NCBI GenBank assembly: GCA_903837785.1
Contig: CAILVY010000071.1
Location: forward strand, 1 to 43,068
Direction: 5' to 3'
From: Candidatus Hydrogenedentota bacterium
GTDB taxonomy: Bacteria; Hydrogenedentota; Hydrogenedentia; Hydrogenedentales; CAILVY01
DNA length: 43,068 nucleotides
The notes beneath the pieces were generated by a model. The model did not search any database and was not told the origin of the DNA. It saw only the letters and a program-made list of their open reading frames with translations. The translations under genes were made by a program, and so were the position numbers. Position 1 is the first letter of the stretch. Each line of letters begins with the position of its first letter. This document shows, one piece after another, positions 17,101 to 24,960 of the stretch.

Positions 17101-17533
17101 GCACTCGGGCTTGGCATTCCGGTTGCCCTCGGAAGCGGAATGGGAATATGCGTATAGAGCTGGTACGACGACAAGGTTCCCTTGGGGCGACGATCCAGAT
17201 TATGTTCTGCTCAACGACTATGCATGGTACTACTCCAACGCTTGGGATGCTCAGGAGTGGTATGCACACCCGGTAGAGCAAAAGCTCTGTAATCCATGGG
17301 CAATATGCGATATGTGCGGAAATGTTAGAGAATGGTGTCAGGATTGGTACGGCCCATACACTTCTGCCGTAGCGATAGACCCACATGGACCGACTAATGG
17401 CTCAAGTCGTGTGGGTCGTGGTGGTGGTTGGCGGGACCAAGGTTGGGCTTGCCGTTCAGCGGAGCGCCACGCGTACGGTTACCTAGTCGATTGGCCTATG
17501 TACTCCCAATGGGGATTCCGCATCGCCAGGTAA
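14108..17533 (+). CDS. Large lipoprotein: two PKD, alpha/beta hydrolase (lipase-like), PKD, Glu-Gly linker, FGE-like domain
   Basis: 1141 residues from the ATG at 14108 with GGAGGGAG upstream. Lipobox AIGGC (Cys25). PKD domains lie at about 31-112 and 120-205 (WLFGDGATSTQQNPSHTY; WGFGDGASGTGQNPVHQY), then a ZU5-like beta region (about 208-340). The alpha/beta hydrolase begins VPIVLIHGAG (about 380), with nucleophile motif AHSRGG (Ser476), likely Asp689 (NDGMVP) and His751 (GYTHLDM), a lipase/PGAP1-like triad. A third PKD spans about 785-868, a Gly-Glu repeat about 870-890, and an FGE/SUMF1-like domain 896-1141 (FRLPSEAEWEYAYRAG, CDMCGNVREW, WGFRIAR). The last ~600 nt are visibly more A/T-rich at third positions than the start, hinting that the FGE part was joined from another source. 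It is exported and membrane-anchored; the substrate is unknown. Confidence 0.88.
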   Translation: MGSIKYAHGAALIGVFVVALAIGGCTPPSTGPQANFSASVTSGAAPLTVQFTDQSVPGTSPITSWSWLFGDGATSTQQNPSHTYTAEGTYNVSLTVATANGEDMALKPNFITIEGEGEQNVQVAFSADHTNGVAPLTVQFTDLSVLTDPSITSWQWGFGDGASGTGQNPVHQYLNPGQFTVTLHVAGILGGGMASLPAFIIVDAGQQVTIGGAGGAVTTANGGGIQVPPSVLAEDVVFRVAETSDAAVWATLASEVPINGALTVDGESSSKNAAQPPKSATFSMQVHVPITAPLPGGTPLDVYRKGDVLGQWVILDTPALVDTGGLTATFQADQPGTYIVRQNDGYSAPTINLDDLNALGKSDLAPPAQPQLRKIAGSGPVPIVLIHGAGSYKKATYARWDNFVAWAQSNLDLQNRYQLWWFLHDSDGHPVGFDINASYNGKKSNARELAEEIQRQRAAGLFPGADTSQFIILAHSRGGLVARAFMEKSPGGGDQVLTALTLASPHHGSPQAVPDWTYYTIKTNYSLPISVLGVEVLNPGQDIMAALSRLFDWRQPGNADLAWDNFDGTSPGVLGIPYHSFHLSTIFAGVLQLDHVLSSNDAGWPYTSAEDGDPHLPSGYTRTSGNTLWDLSEGTSAYTHKLLLYGGYAPSFWQGWNPITENEGLALLSRVMQNYESLGKDVSNFAANDGMVPLQSALFLEPSSDEPLYATVAHWWGGMSVKSPLEFTGVDARLRVPSNHVRYREFEGYTHLDMVAGRSNDSTLFDLIKQDLDASIASRPTASLHIASISGSTVSISATGSQDNATGLWPASATLQYRVLWGDGATRDWSGAPTGSHTYAQTGTYAIALQVRDTDGMMGVTRQQVLITGGEGEGEGEGEGEGEGEGEGNHNPGDTETILLPGDVSLEMAWCPAGRFMMGSPDTEQDRGADEGPQHQVTLAHGFWIGRNELTKAQWKAVMATEPWEDLYWLGDYTRDPNSPAVNIEWSDAQVFINALNLHSGLAFRLPSEAEWEYAYRAGTTTRFPWGDDPDYVLLNDYAWYYSNAWDAQEWYAHPVEQKLCNPWAICDMCGNVREWCQDWYGPYTSAVAIDPHGPTNGSSRVGRGGGWRDQGWACRSAERHAYGYLVDWPMYSQWGFRIAR

Positions 17534-17649
17534 GTGCCGCTTGGTCTTTGAAGAAGTTACTGTTTTAGTATACAGACCATGTGTGAATACAGGACGCCAT
17601 AGCAGTGTATGAGCTACTACCATATAGTTCTTAACGACAACGAGCTTCC

Positions 17650-17679
17650 TTGCGTTTTTCTATATTCACCGGATATACT
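17650..17679 (+). promoter_or_regulatory. Promoter of the WD40 protein gene
   Basis: TTGCGT, 18 nt, TATACT. The predicted start is near 17686, about 90 nt before the ATG. Confidence 0.5.
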
Positions 17680-17775
17680 CACAGCAGTTGTTGGGATAGA
17701 AATCTGTAGCGCAGTGGCGTACATTCTCACGCGCCGAAGCCCCGAAAGGTCGTGCAAAGACGGAAGGAGACTGAT

Positions 17776-19851
17776 ATGTCGCGTTTAAGCGTCACTTTCG
17801 CCGCGGGGCCTTTCCCCGTTCGAATGTCCTGTGTGATCGTCTGCCTTTCGCTCGCATCTATATCCACAGCTAGTGCCTACAGCGATACGGTCTCTCGGGC
17901 ACTTCAGGTCTATGGTTTCGGCAGCGTGTCCTCGGTGGCATGGTCGGCCGATGGTCATCATGTTCTGCTGGGGGCGAACGCCAATGCCTGGCTTTACAGT
18001 GCCCATGCGCATACCCTTGAGCGTGTCATCACCGGGCACTCGAACCTGGTGTCTTCAGTAGCGTTCAGCCCCGACGGGACCAAGCTGCTGACAGGCTCGG
18101 TTGACAAGACGACAATGCTGTGGGACGTGACCACTGGGGCACTGTTGCGAACGTTCACAGGGCATGCGGACGCAGTAAGTTTTGCCGTGTTCAGTCCAGA
18201 TGGAACCCGAGTGCTGACAGGCTCAAGTGATAAGACGGCGAAGCTGTGGGACGCAGCTACGACCAAGGTACTGCAGACATTCACAGGGCATACGGATCGG
18301 GTGACCGAGGTGGCATTCAGCCCGGACGGGGCGAAGGTGCTGACGGGATCCGAAGACGGGACTGCAAGGCTGTGGGACCCGGCCACGGGTACGGTTCTAA
18401 GGACATTCGCGGGGCACGTGGGTGCCGTGAATTCGGTAGCGTTCAGCCCGGATGGGTCAAAGGTGCTGACGGGAGACGGCAACCACGAAACCGACTTGGC
18501 AAAACACACAGCGAAGCTGTGGGACGCGGCCACAGGCAAGTTGCTGCACACATACACCGGACATACGCAGCCCGTGTATTCTGTGGCATTCAGCCCCGAC
18601 GGAACGAGAATTCTGTCCGGCTCCGGCGACTATACGGCGAAGCTGTGGGACGCGGCCACAGGAGCGGAACTGCGGACATTCCTTGGGCACGATAGCTACG
18701 TAACTTCCGTGGTTTTCAGTCCGGACGGTGCAAAGGTGCTGATAGGCTGCTTGGCTGGGGCAAGACTGTGGGATACAGCCACGGGCGCAGAGGTTTTCAC
18801 CTTTCCCGAGTATGGGCATATCATATCTTCGGTTTCCTTCAATCCAAATGGGACAAAAATACTTACAGGATCGCTTGACAAGACGGCGAAGCTTTGGGAC
18901 GTAGTCACGGGCTCGGTACTACGGACTTTCGCGGGGCATGTCAGTGGTGTAAATTCGGTGGCGTTCAGTCCGGACGGATCCAAGGTGCTGACAGGTGCTG
19001 GGGATGAATATGGCGGCAACGACGTTACAGCGAAGCTCTGGGACGCAACCACAGGGGTAGAGATAAGAACATTCACTGGGCATTCGGGCTACGTAACGTC
19101 CGCGGCGTTCGGTCCGGGCGGGACCAATGTGCTGACGGGCTCTCTAGACATGACGGCGAAGCTGTGGGACGCGGCGACCGGCGAGTTGGTGCGGACTTTC
19201 ACCGGACACACGGGCTACGTAACGTCCGTGGCGTTCGGTCCGGGCGGGACCAAGGTGCTGACGGGCTCTTCAGATATGACGGCGAAGCTGTGGGACGTGG
19301 CGACCGGCGAGTTGGTGCGGACTTTCACCGGACATACACAGGCGGTGCTCTCGGTGGCGTTCAGTCCGGACGGGACTAAGGTGCTGACGGGCTCTTCAGA
19401 TATGACGGCGAGACTATGGGATGTCGCCAAGGGCGAAGAGTTGCGGACGTTTTCCGGGCACGCGGACTGGGTGAATTCAGTGACCTTCAGCCCGGATGGG
19501 ACGAAGGTGGCGACGGGGGCCGGTGGTGACACCGGTCTAGACTACACCGCAAAGCTGTGGGATACAACTAGTGACGCACTTCTCCGGACTTTTACGGGGA
19601 ACGCCTCTTACGTCTATTCAATCGCGTTCAGTCCCGACGGGACGAAGCTGTTGACGGGCTCGTGGGAGGGGACAGCGCGGCTATACACCCTAGATGGGCA
19701 ACTCACCCCCCCGCCCGTGCAAGGTGAGAATCGTGGTGGATGCTTTGCCTCGAAGGGTGTGCAAACACGACCCCAGACATGCGATATGTTTCTGAGCACG
19801 ATTTGCATTTTTGCGGCGCTTGGTCTCGGCCGTGTATATCGCCGCCAGTGA
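17776..19851 (+). CDS. Secreted WD40-repeat protein (14 repeats) with C-terminal membrane tail
   Basis: 691 residues from the ATG at 17776 (GGAAGGAG six nt upstream; an in-frame GTG at 17752 is less likely). The N-terminus carries a signal peptide around CVIVCLSLASISTASA. Fourteen WD40 repeats of about 42 residues follow, most ending KLWD and joined by TFTGH, enough for two seven-bladed propellers. After PPPVQGENRGGC there is a C-terminal hydrophobic segment FLSTICIFAALGLG and a basic end VYRRQ, the layout of a C-terminal sorting/anchor signal. Repeats 10 and 11 (from about 19087 and 19213) are nearly identical over a 126-bp period, a recent duplication or conversion. It is likely a cell-surface interaction scaffold; the partner is unknown. 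Confidence 0.9.
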   Translation: MSRLSVTFAAGPFPVRMSCVIVCLSLASISTASAYSDTVSRALQVYGFGSVSSVAWSADGHHVLLGANANAWLYSAHAHTLERVITGHSNLVSSVAFSPDGTKLLTGSVDKTTMLWDVTTGALLRTFTGHADAVSFAVFSPDGTRVLTGSSDKTAKLWDAATTKVLQTFTGHTDRVTEVAFSPDGAKVLTGSEDGTARLWDPATGTVLRTFAGHVGAVNSVAFSPDGSKVLTGDGNHETDLAKHTAKLWDAATGKLLHTYTGHTQPVYSVAFSPDGTRILSGSGDYTAKLWDAATGAELRTFLGHDSYVTSVVFSPDGAKVLIGCLAGARLWDTATGAEVFTFPEYGHIISSVSFNPNGTKILTGSLDKTAKLWDVVTGSVLRTFAGHVSGVNSVAFSPDGSKVLTGAGDEYGGNDVTAKLWDATTGVEIRTFTGHSGYVTSAAFGPGGTNVLTGSLDMTAKLWDAATGELVRTFTGHTGYVTSVAFGPGGTKVLTGSSDMTAKLWDVATGELVRTFTGHTQAVLSVAFSPDGTKVLTGSSDMTARLWDVAKGEELRTFSGHADWVNSVTFSPDGTKVATGAGGDTGLDYTAKLWDTTSDALLRTFTGNASYVYSIAFSPDGTKLLTGSWEGTARLYTLDGQLTPPPVQGENRGGCFASKGVQTRPQTCDMFLSTICIFAALGLGRVYRRQ

Positions 19852-20354
19852 AATGTATGGATGTGAAAGCACAACGTGACATAACCAGCGCCCCAAGTCT
19901 TGTCCTCCGAAGTCCGGGTAGCCAGTGCCATACAACATGGCCACGTTTCAGATGAGAGCCTGGAAAGCGGGCTCGAACTGTCTGCTGCAGCAGCCCACCG
20001 GCCCCAGGTGCAACTCGGTTGAAAGCTTGTCAAGGCTGAGAAGTTCCGCGGGACCCTCGGGTCGAGGCGAAACGCGTTGCCTGCTGGCACGAAGAAGTGC
20101 CGGATAAACGATTCGTTGCGAGGGTCTTAAACAAAGGCACTTCGTTCTCCAAGAATCTCCACCAAGAACTTACCACCTCGCGAAACATCCCAACGAGCGC
20201 TGGCCCGGATTTGCACGTGCCGCCAGCACGGGCGCGCGCCGCGCCATTCGTTTCGTTTGCCCCGTAGGTTGACCGCTCGCACCCGGCGCGGCGCACCCCG
20301 GCGCGGCGGATTCCAGGGCCATCTTGGGAGTTTCAGAATTACAGCAGTAGTTAT
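19852..20354. other. Intergenic at right end of island, no gene supported
   Basis: About 500 nt. Open frames on the minus strand are Arg/Gly/Ser-rich without start signals and partly antisense to the tRNA copy. A GGCGCGGCG motif repeats around 20285-20310. Nothing else was recognised. Confidence 0.4.
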
Positions 20355-20454
<100 letters not shown>

Positions 20455-20698
20455 CCTCCGAAGCCTTGGCGAAGGATGGCCCCTGAAGTCACGCTTCCAA
20501 AAACCCGCGAGCTTCGGATGGCACGCCAGTCTTTCGCCAACTCCTTGCCCGAACAAACACCGTGTCACGTCAATGCGCAGCCGAGAAGCGACGCGTCTAC
20601 CGCAGCGCGCAGCACGAAGGAGGAAGGAGGGCCACCCCTGGACTTACACCTCCCCGCTTTGACATCCTCTGGAGCACCTACGGAGCGGAGGGGAGCTT

Positions 20699-20941
20699 AT
20701 GTACTACGTCTACCTTATCCAAAGTGAATCACGTCCGGCTAAGCGTTACATCGGCTTTTCTGAAGACCTGAAAGCGCGGTTGAAAGCCCACAACGCCGGC
20801 GAATCCACCTATACGGCCAATCATCGCCTGCGGCACCTCGTTAACTACCGCGCCTTCTCCGAGAAACAACGGGCCCTCGACTTCGAACGCTACCTGAAAT
20901 CCGGCTCCGGACGCGCCTTTGCTAATAACCGGCTTTGGTGA
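20699..20941 (+). CDS. GIY-YIG nuclease superfamily protein
   Basis: 80 residues; the ATG at 20699 has GGAGGGGAG upstream. The GIY-YIG signature appears as YYVYLIQS ... RYIGFSEDLKARLKAHN, with the conserved Arg of the catalytic helix and a late Glu in FERYLKSGSG, close to full length for the small UvrC-N-like/YhbQ-type family. These proteins are predicted DNA endonucleases, but most members lack an assigned role. It lies 282 nt after a tRNA-Ser 3' copy and its hairpin, which suggests it is part of a mobile cassette or a passenger at an integration boundary. Confidence 0.88.
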   Translation: MYYVYLIQSESRPAKRYIGFSEDLKARLKAHNAGESTYTANHRLRHLVNYRAFSEKQRALDFERYLKSGSGRAFANNRLW

Positions 20942-21286
20942 TGCCGTCGGTCACCCTCGTCGCAACTTCCCCGCGAGCACTGTATCCGAATCGGGCAACA
21001 TGTCGCTTTTGGATTCCGGGCGTGCCCCCGCGCCTCGGAGCAGCCTGCTCTTCTCTTGTCTTACTATTGAGAAATGTCGTTCCCTGTCTGCAAACGCTGG
21101 GCGATGGCCACAGACGGGCGCCGCACCGCCTGAAGATAGAGGGGGATGGCGGGCCACTGCAGAAGTGCTAGAATAGATTCAATTCGGTGATGCGGCTGAA
21201 GGCTCGGCCGGAGGCTTGGGTCTTCACGCGGGATGTGTTTCCGAACCTGGCAAGCCGCCGGGCCGCTCAGTGAAGGAGAGGAGACC
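20942..21286. other. Intergenic upstream of DUF1801 gene
   Basis: About 345 nt with no supported gene. A TGCTAGAAT at 21166-21174 could be an extended -10 for the genes that follow. The last 15 nt hold the AAGGAGAGGAG ribosome-binding site. Confidence 0.35.
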
Positions 21287-21700
21287 GTGGAATCCAAGGC
21301 GAAGCGCGTGGCCCGGTTCGAGACCCATGACGAGTACCTCGCGGCGCTGAGCGGCGACAAGCGGGACGCCCTCGAGAAGTTGCGTCGGATTATTCGAGCT
21401 GCGGCGCCGCGGGCGGAGGAATGCATCAGCTATCGACTCCCCGCGTTCCGTCTCGACGGCAAGGTGCTGGTGCTCTTCGGCGCCACCGCCAAGCACTGCG
21501 CGTTCTTCCCAGGAAGCGGAACGGCGGTGGAAGCGCACAAGGGTGATCTCGCGGGCTACAGCACGAGCAAGGGCACGATTCGCTTCGATGCCGAGAAGCC
21601 TCTGCCGGCCGGGCTGGTTCGCAAAATCGTGCGGTACCGGATCGCGGAGAATGCGGCGCAACACGAACACGCCGCCGACCGGGCGGCGCGCCGCCGCTGA
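21287..21700 (+). CDS. DUF1801 (YdhG-like) family protein
   Basis: 137 residues from the GTG at 21287, chosen for the strong AAGGAGAGGAG just upstream; the open frame extends back to 21233. Typical family features are an opening 'Y...L......LE.LR..I', the block EECISYRLPAFRLDGKVLV, then CAFFPGS and GTIRF, with a basic tail. DUF1801 proteins are small cytosolic alpha+beta proteins, sometimes described as frataxin-like or iron-chaperone-like, but their function is not settled. It precedes the GNAT gene by 157 nt on the same strand. Confidence 0.85.
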   Translation: MESKAKRVARFETHDEYLAALSGDKRDALEKLRRIIRAAAPRAEECISYRLPAFRLDGKVLVLFGATAKHCAFFPGSGTAVEAHKGDLAGYSTSKGTIRFDAEKPLPAGLVRKIVRYRIAENAAQHEHAADRAARRR

Positions 21701-21736
21701 GGGAGATGGCGCTGAGACATTTCCCTTATTGACGGA

Positions 21737-21770
21737 TGCTTCTTTCTTCTCGCGAGAAAAGAAAGAAGCA
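21737..21770. repeat. Inverted repeat between DUF1801 and GNAT genes
   Basis: TGCTTCTTTCTT and AAGAAAGAAGCA are perfect 12-nt arms around CTCGCGAGAA, which itself contains a palindrome. It could act as a bidirectional transcription stop or be a dispersed palindromic element. Confidence 0.55.
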
Positions 21771-21857
21771 AAGAAAAGCGAGTCCCTGGCCAGGCCAGGG
21801 CAACGCAGCCGCATCAATCATACTCGTGCAAGCTCAAGCGCAGAGGAGAGGAAGGCC

Positions 21858-22349
21858 ATGGAGTATTCAATTCGTCCGATATCCAATGAAGACAGCGAAG
21901 GGATCATGGACATCTTCAATTATTACGTGGAAAACTCGTTTGCGGCGTACCCCGAGAAGAAGCTTCCCTATCAGGCCTTTGACCTGTTTCTGCAGATGTC
22001 CAATGGCTTCCCGACAGGAACCATAAGAGACCAGCATGGCGAGATCGTCGGTTTCGGCATGCTGCGAACGCACAATCCCATGCCGGCGTTCTCGCAAACC
22101 GCCGAAGCGACCTACTTCATACATCCGGAGCATATCGGAAAAGGCCTGGGGAAGAGGTTGCTTGCCACGCTCGAAGAAGGCGCGGCGGAAAGAGGCATCA
22201 CGAACATTCTGGCCAGCATATCGTCACTCAATCCCGGCAGCATTGCCTTCCATCAGAAGAGTGGATTCACGGAATGCGGCCGGTTCAGAGACGTGGGGAA
22301 GAAGAACGGCCAGACCTTCGACACGGTCTGGATGCAGAAGACGCTCTAG
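21858..22349 (+). CDS. GNAT family N-acetyltransferase
   Basis: 163 residues; ATG at 21858 preceded by AGGAGAGGAAGG. Residues 1-40 show IRPISNEDSEGIMDIFNYYV. The acetyl-CoA pyrophosphate loop is HIGKGLGKRLLATL (about 95-108; Q/R-x-x-G-x-G/A type). The later SLNPGSIAFHQKSGFTECG is typical of the phosphinothricin/methionine-sulfone acetyltransferase-like branch. It likely acetylates a small amine or amino acid analogue in the cytoplasm; the exact substrate cannot be read. Confidence 0.9.
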   Translation: MEYSIRPISNEDSEGIMDIFNYYVENSFAAYPEKKLPYQAFDLFLQMSNGFPTGTIRDQHGEIVGFGMLRTHNPMPAFSQTAEATYFIHPEHIGKGLGKRLLATLEEGAAERGITNILASISSLNPGSIAFHQKSGFTECGRFRDVGKKNGQTFDTVWMQKTL

Positions 22350-22386
22350 TGCAGCGGCTCGCCATTCCCGCAGCGCACGTTCACCC

Positions 22387-22465
22387 GTCATTGCTAGCGA
22401 AGCGAGGCAGTCCCCTGGAACGAGTCCTTCCCTTGGGGAATGCGTCGCTTCGCTCGCAATGACGA
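22387..22465. repeat. 79-bp imperfect palindromic repeat element
   Basis: The ends CGTCATTGC(T)AGCGAAGCGA and TCGCTTCGCTCGCAATGACG are inverted copies, with inner GTCCCC/GGGGAA arms. In translation it gives the familiar 'VIASEARQSP ... SLAMT' signature seen as a short dispersed repeat in many bacterial genomes. It lies in the gap between convergent genes and may be a non-autonomous miniature element or REP-type sequence. Confidence 0.75.
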
Positions 22466-22507
22466 GAAGAGGACGAGCATCCAAGCGCGCCGAAGCACTT
22501 CGGCGCC

Positions 22508-24823
22508 CTATTCCTCGAACATGACGGCGGAGAGGGGCGGCAGCGTCACGTGGAGGTGTCCGTCGCTGTCCGCGGCGGCCACGGCGCCGGGCCCGGCCAG
22601 AGGATCCGTGAACAGGGTGATCGGCCTGGCGGAGTCCTCAGTCTTGAGCGTTACCTCCTGCGCGCCAGGCGTGTAATTGACGAGGAATTGCGCGGTCTTT
22701 CCGCCATGGGTCCAACGTGAGGTGAACACGGATCGGAAGTGGATGGCCTGCTTCCTCGGGGTGATCATGGGGATGTCGTGATCGCCGGCCACGGGCAGCG
22801 GCTTGATCATGCGGCCGTAGAGCAAGTAGGGCCTGCCCGCGCCGCGCCGCCAGGCGTTGAGATGGCGCATCAGCGCCACGACGGAATCGTGATCGGGTCC
22901 CGGCGCGTTCCAGGCGCCGCCCCATTCCCAGCAGAGCCTGCCGCCGCCCTTGAGTATGGCGGTCAGGAGGTCGCCCTGCACGAAGGACAGGGCCACGCGC
23001 TGATGCAGGTTCAGGGGGGACTGGGACAGGTCCACGAAGCAGCCCACGGCATTCTGATTGCCCATGAAGTTGTTGAGGTACTCGTGGTTCACATAGGCAT
23101 ACGCGGGCACGGGCGTCCCGGCGTGCAGGTTCAGGTGGAAGCGATTGTCGTTGAAGAGCAGATAGGGAATGAAGGGTTCGGCGGCCGCGGCCTCGCAGCC
23201 GATGAGCACCTTGTGTCCGCTCCGCGCGGTCAGTTCCTGAAGCCTGCGGTAGATGTCCATCATGGCCTGATTCTGCCAGGGCCCGGGCCCCGCGGGATGT
23301 CCGTGGGTCGTGGCGTAGCACCGGTAACAGGAGCCGCCCAGATTCTGATCGAAGTACTGCATGTAATCCACGCGGGAGGGGAGCACCTTGGCGACCTCGC
23401 GGGTCACGACATCCTTCACCCATTCATTGGCGGGACACATGTCGTAGCCGACACGCTGGGCGTTGGGTCCGGCGCAAACGCCATTGTCGGCGGGCTTGCC
23501 GTCCGGCGCCTGGGTGACGATGTCCACGAGATGCTTTTCGGCGAACTCCTCTTCCCGGTTGAAGGCCGGGTCGGTGTTGCTGCGCAGGGTGTAGCCCGTG
23601 CCGCTGGCGTACACGCCCGCCAGATTCCCTTCCGCGTGCAGGGCGTCCACGAAGTGCTGGAAGTCCTCAACTCCTCCGTAGGGCGGCCAGACATAGGGCG
23701 GGGCCCAGGGGGCACTGCCTTCCCAATGCATCAGCAGGGCCAGCACCTTGCTGTCGAATTGTTTGGAGAGGGAATCGAGGACCGGCAACGCCCGGGTGCA
23801 GGGGAAGTACTCGTTGGGCGTCATGTCGCCGAGGTCCTTTGTGCCGCGGACGGGGTAGGTCACCACAATGGGCGACTGCTCAAACCACGCGGGCCGTGCG
23901 GGGTTGTCTTCGAGCTTCGGCGGCCGGGGCATGCCGGAGTGATCGAGCCAGTCGCGATAACGATCCGCGGCATCGTACCACGTGCCTTGGAACACGCCCA
24001 CCGCCATCTCGTAGGGCATGGCAAAGTGTTTGTCCAGCACGGGGCCGGGAAAGAGGCGGTAGTCCAGGAAGATCCCCCCGTCCGGGTGGGCGTGATACTC
24101 GATGCCTTTGGGATAGGATTCGGGATCATGCGCGGCGATGTAGAGGCCCGCCTGTGGCGTGTAGTACGCCATGAACTGCATGGGGCAGGCGGAGGGATAG
24201 AGGCCGAGCCAGCCCATGGCCGGGTGTTCGATGGGCCGCCACGTCCACCAGAAGCTTTCGCGCAGGGCGAGGTCCTCGACTTCCACGCCTTCCATGCCCG
24301 GCCAGAACAGCCGGGCATCGCCGCCCGTGCCCACGAGGTCGTTGGGCGTCACCACCGTGGGGAAGTCGATGTGCTCCAGGGGCAGTCCGGTCAGGTTCTC
24401 CACGGAGAGCGACCAGTAGGTATTCGCGTCATTCCCGGGGCAACGAATCGTCACCCGGACCGAAACGGGTTGATGGTCCAGTTCCTTGTAGTCCAAGTGC
24501 AGGATGGTCTGGTCCGGGGCATCCTGGACGGACTCGGCGGAGAAGGCCCTGGCGCCCAGGGCATTCAGATCGAGGGTGCCGCCGCCGGGCTGCCGGAGAC
24601 GCAGCCCGAACAACGGCCGGGGTTTGGCGCCCTTCTGGATCAATTCCCGTCCGTGCCCCGTCAGAGCGATAAGGTCGCCGTTGCTTCCGTCCAATTCGAG
24701 TCGGTAGAAGGGGTTGGACACGACGATGGGGGAAGGGTGTTGTGCCTGCGCGCGCGGCGTCAGGGCGGCGAGAAGGCACAGGGCCGGTACGGCGACACGG
24801 TTTCGGAAATGCATAGAATCCAT
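22508..24823 (-). CDS. Secreted DUF6259-type glycoside-hydrolase-like protein
   Basis: 771 residues from the ATG at 24823 (Met-Asp-Ser-Met). GGAGAGG lies just upstream, and the ATG at 24814 is an almost equal candidate. A signal peptide is evident (VAVPALCLLAALTPRAQA). An N-terminal beta-sandwich region (about 30-300; NPFYRLELDGSNGDLIAL) is followed by a TIM-barrel-like part (HWEGSAPWAPPYVWPPYGG, GVYASGTGYT, DYMQYFDQNLGG, WEWGGAW) and a C-terminal beta domain. This plan matches proteins annotated DUF6259, thought to be polysaccharide-active by fold. Catalytic residues are not established, although the Asp in QYFDQN and the Glu in GCEAAA are candidates. It is convergent with the GNAT gene. A 729-residue antisense frame is a shadow. 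Confidence 0.82.
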   Translation of the reverse strand: MDSMHFRNRVAVPALCLLAALTPRAQAQHPSPIVVSNPFYRLELDGSNGDLIALTGHGRELIQKGAKPRPLFGLRLRQPGGGTLDLNALGARAFSAESVQDAPDQTILHLDYKELDHQPVSVRVTIRCPGNDANTYWSLSVENLTGLPLEHIDFPTVVTPNDLVGTGGDARLFWPGMEGVEVEDLALRESFWWTWRPIEHPAMGWLGLYPSACPMQFMAYYTPQAGLYIAAHDPESYPKGIEYHAHPDGGIFLDYRLFPGPVLDKHFAMPYEMAVGVFQGTWYDAADRYRDWLDHSGMPRPPKLEDNPARPAWFEQSPIVVTYPVRGTKDLGDMTPNEYFPCTRALPVLDSLSKQFDSKVLALLMHWEGSAPWAPPYVWPPYGGVEDFQHFVDALHAEGNLAGVYASGTGYTLRSNTDPAFNREEEFAEKHLVDIVTQAPDGKPADNGVCAGPNAQRVGYDMCPANEWVKDVVTREVAKVLPSRVDYMQYFDQNLGGSCYRCYATTHGHPAGPGPWQNQAMMDIYRRLQELTARSGHKVLIGCEAAAAEPFIPYLLFNDNRFHLNLHAGTPVPAYAYVNHEYLNNFMGNQNAVGCFVDLSQSPLNLHQRVALSFVQGDLLTAILKGGGRLCWEWGGAWNAPGPDHDSVVALMRHLNAWRRGAGRPYLLYGRMIKPLPVAGDHDIPMITPRKQAIHFRSVFTSRWTHGGKTAQFLVNYTPGAQEVTLKTEDSARPITLFTDPLAGPGAVAAADSDGHLHVTLPPLSAVMFEE

Positions 24824-24960
24824 TCCTCTCCTTTGCGTACGAATGGGCGGCGATTCGCCGAATTCATACCGTATCACGAAAGGAGCCGGAAGCGAAACCT
24901 GGGCCGCCGCCGGGAGTGCGTGCCGTGATGGAAGCGTCCGGCCGCGCGTTCTATCCGCGT

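Noticed and set aside
22739..24928. 729-residue open frame antisense to the DUF6259 gene
   Set aside because: Same GC-bias shadow effect; the minus-strand product has a signal peptide and a recognisable fold.
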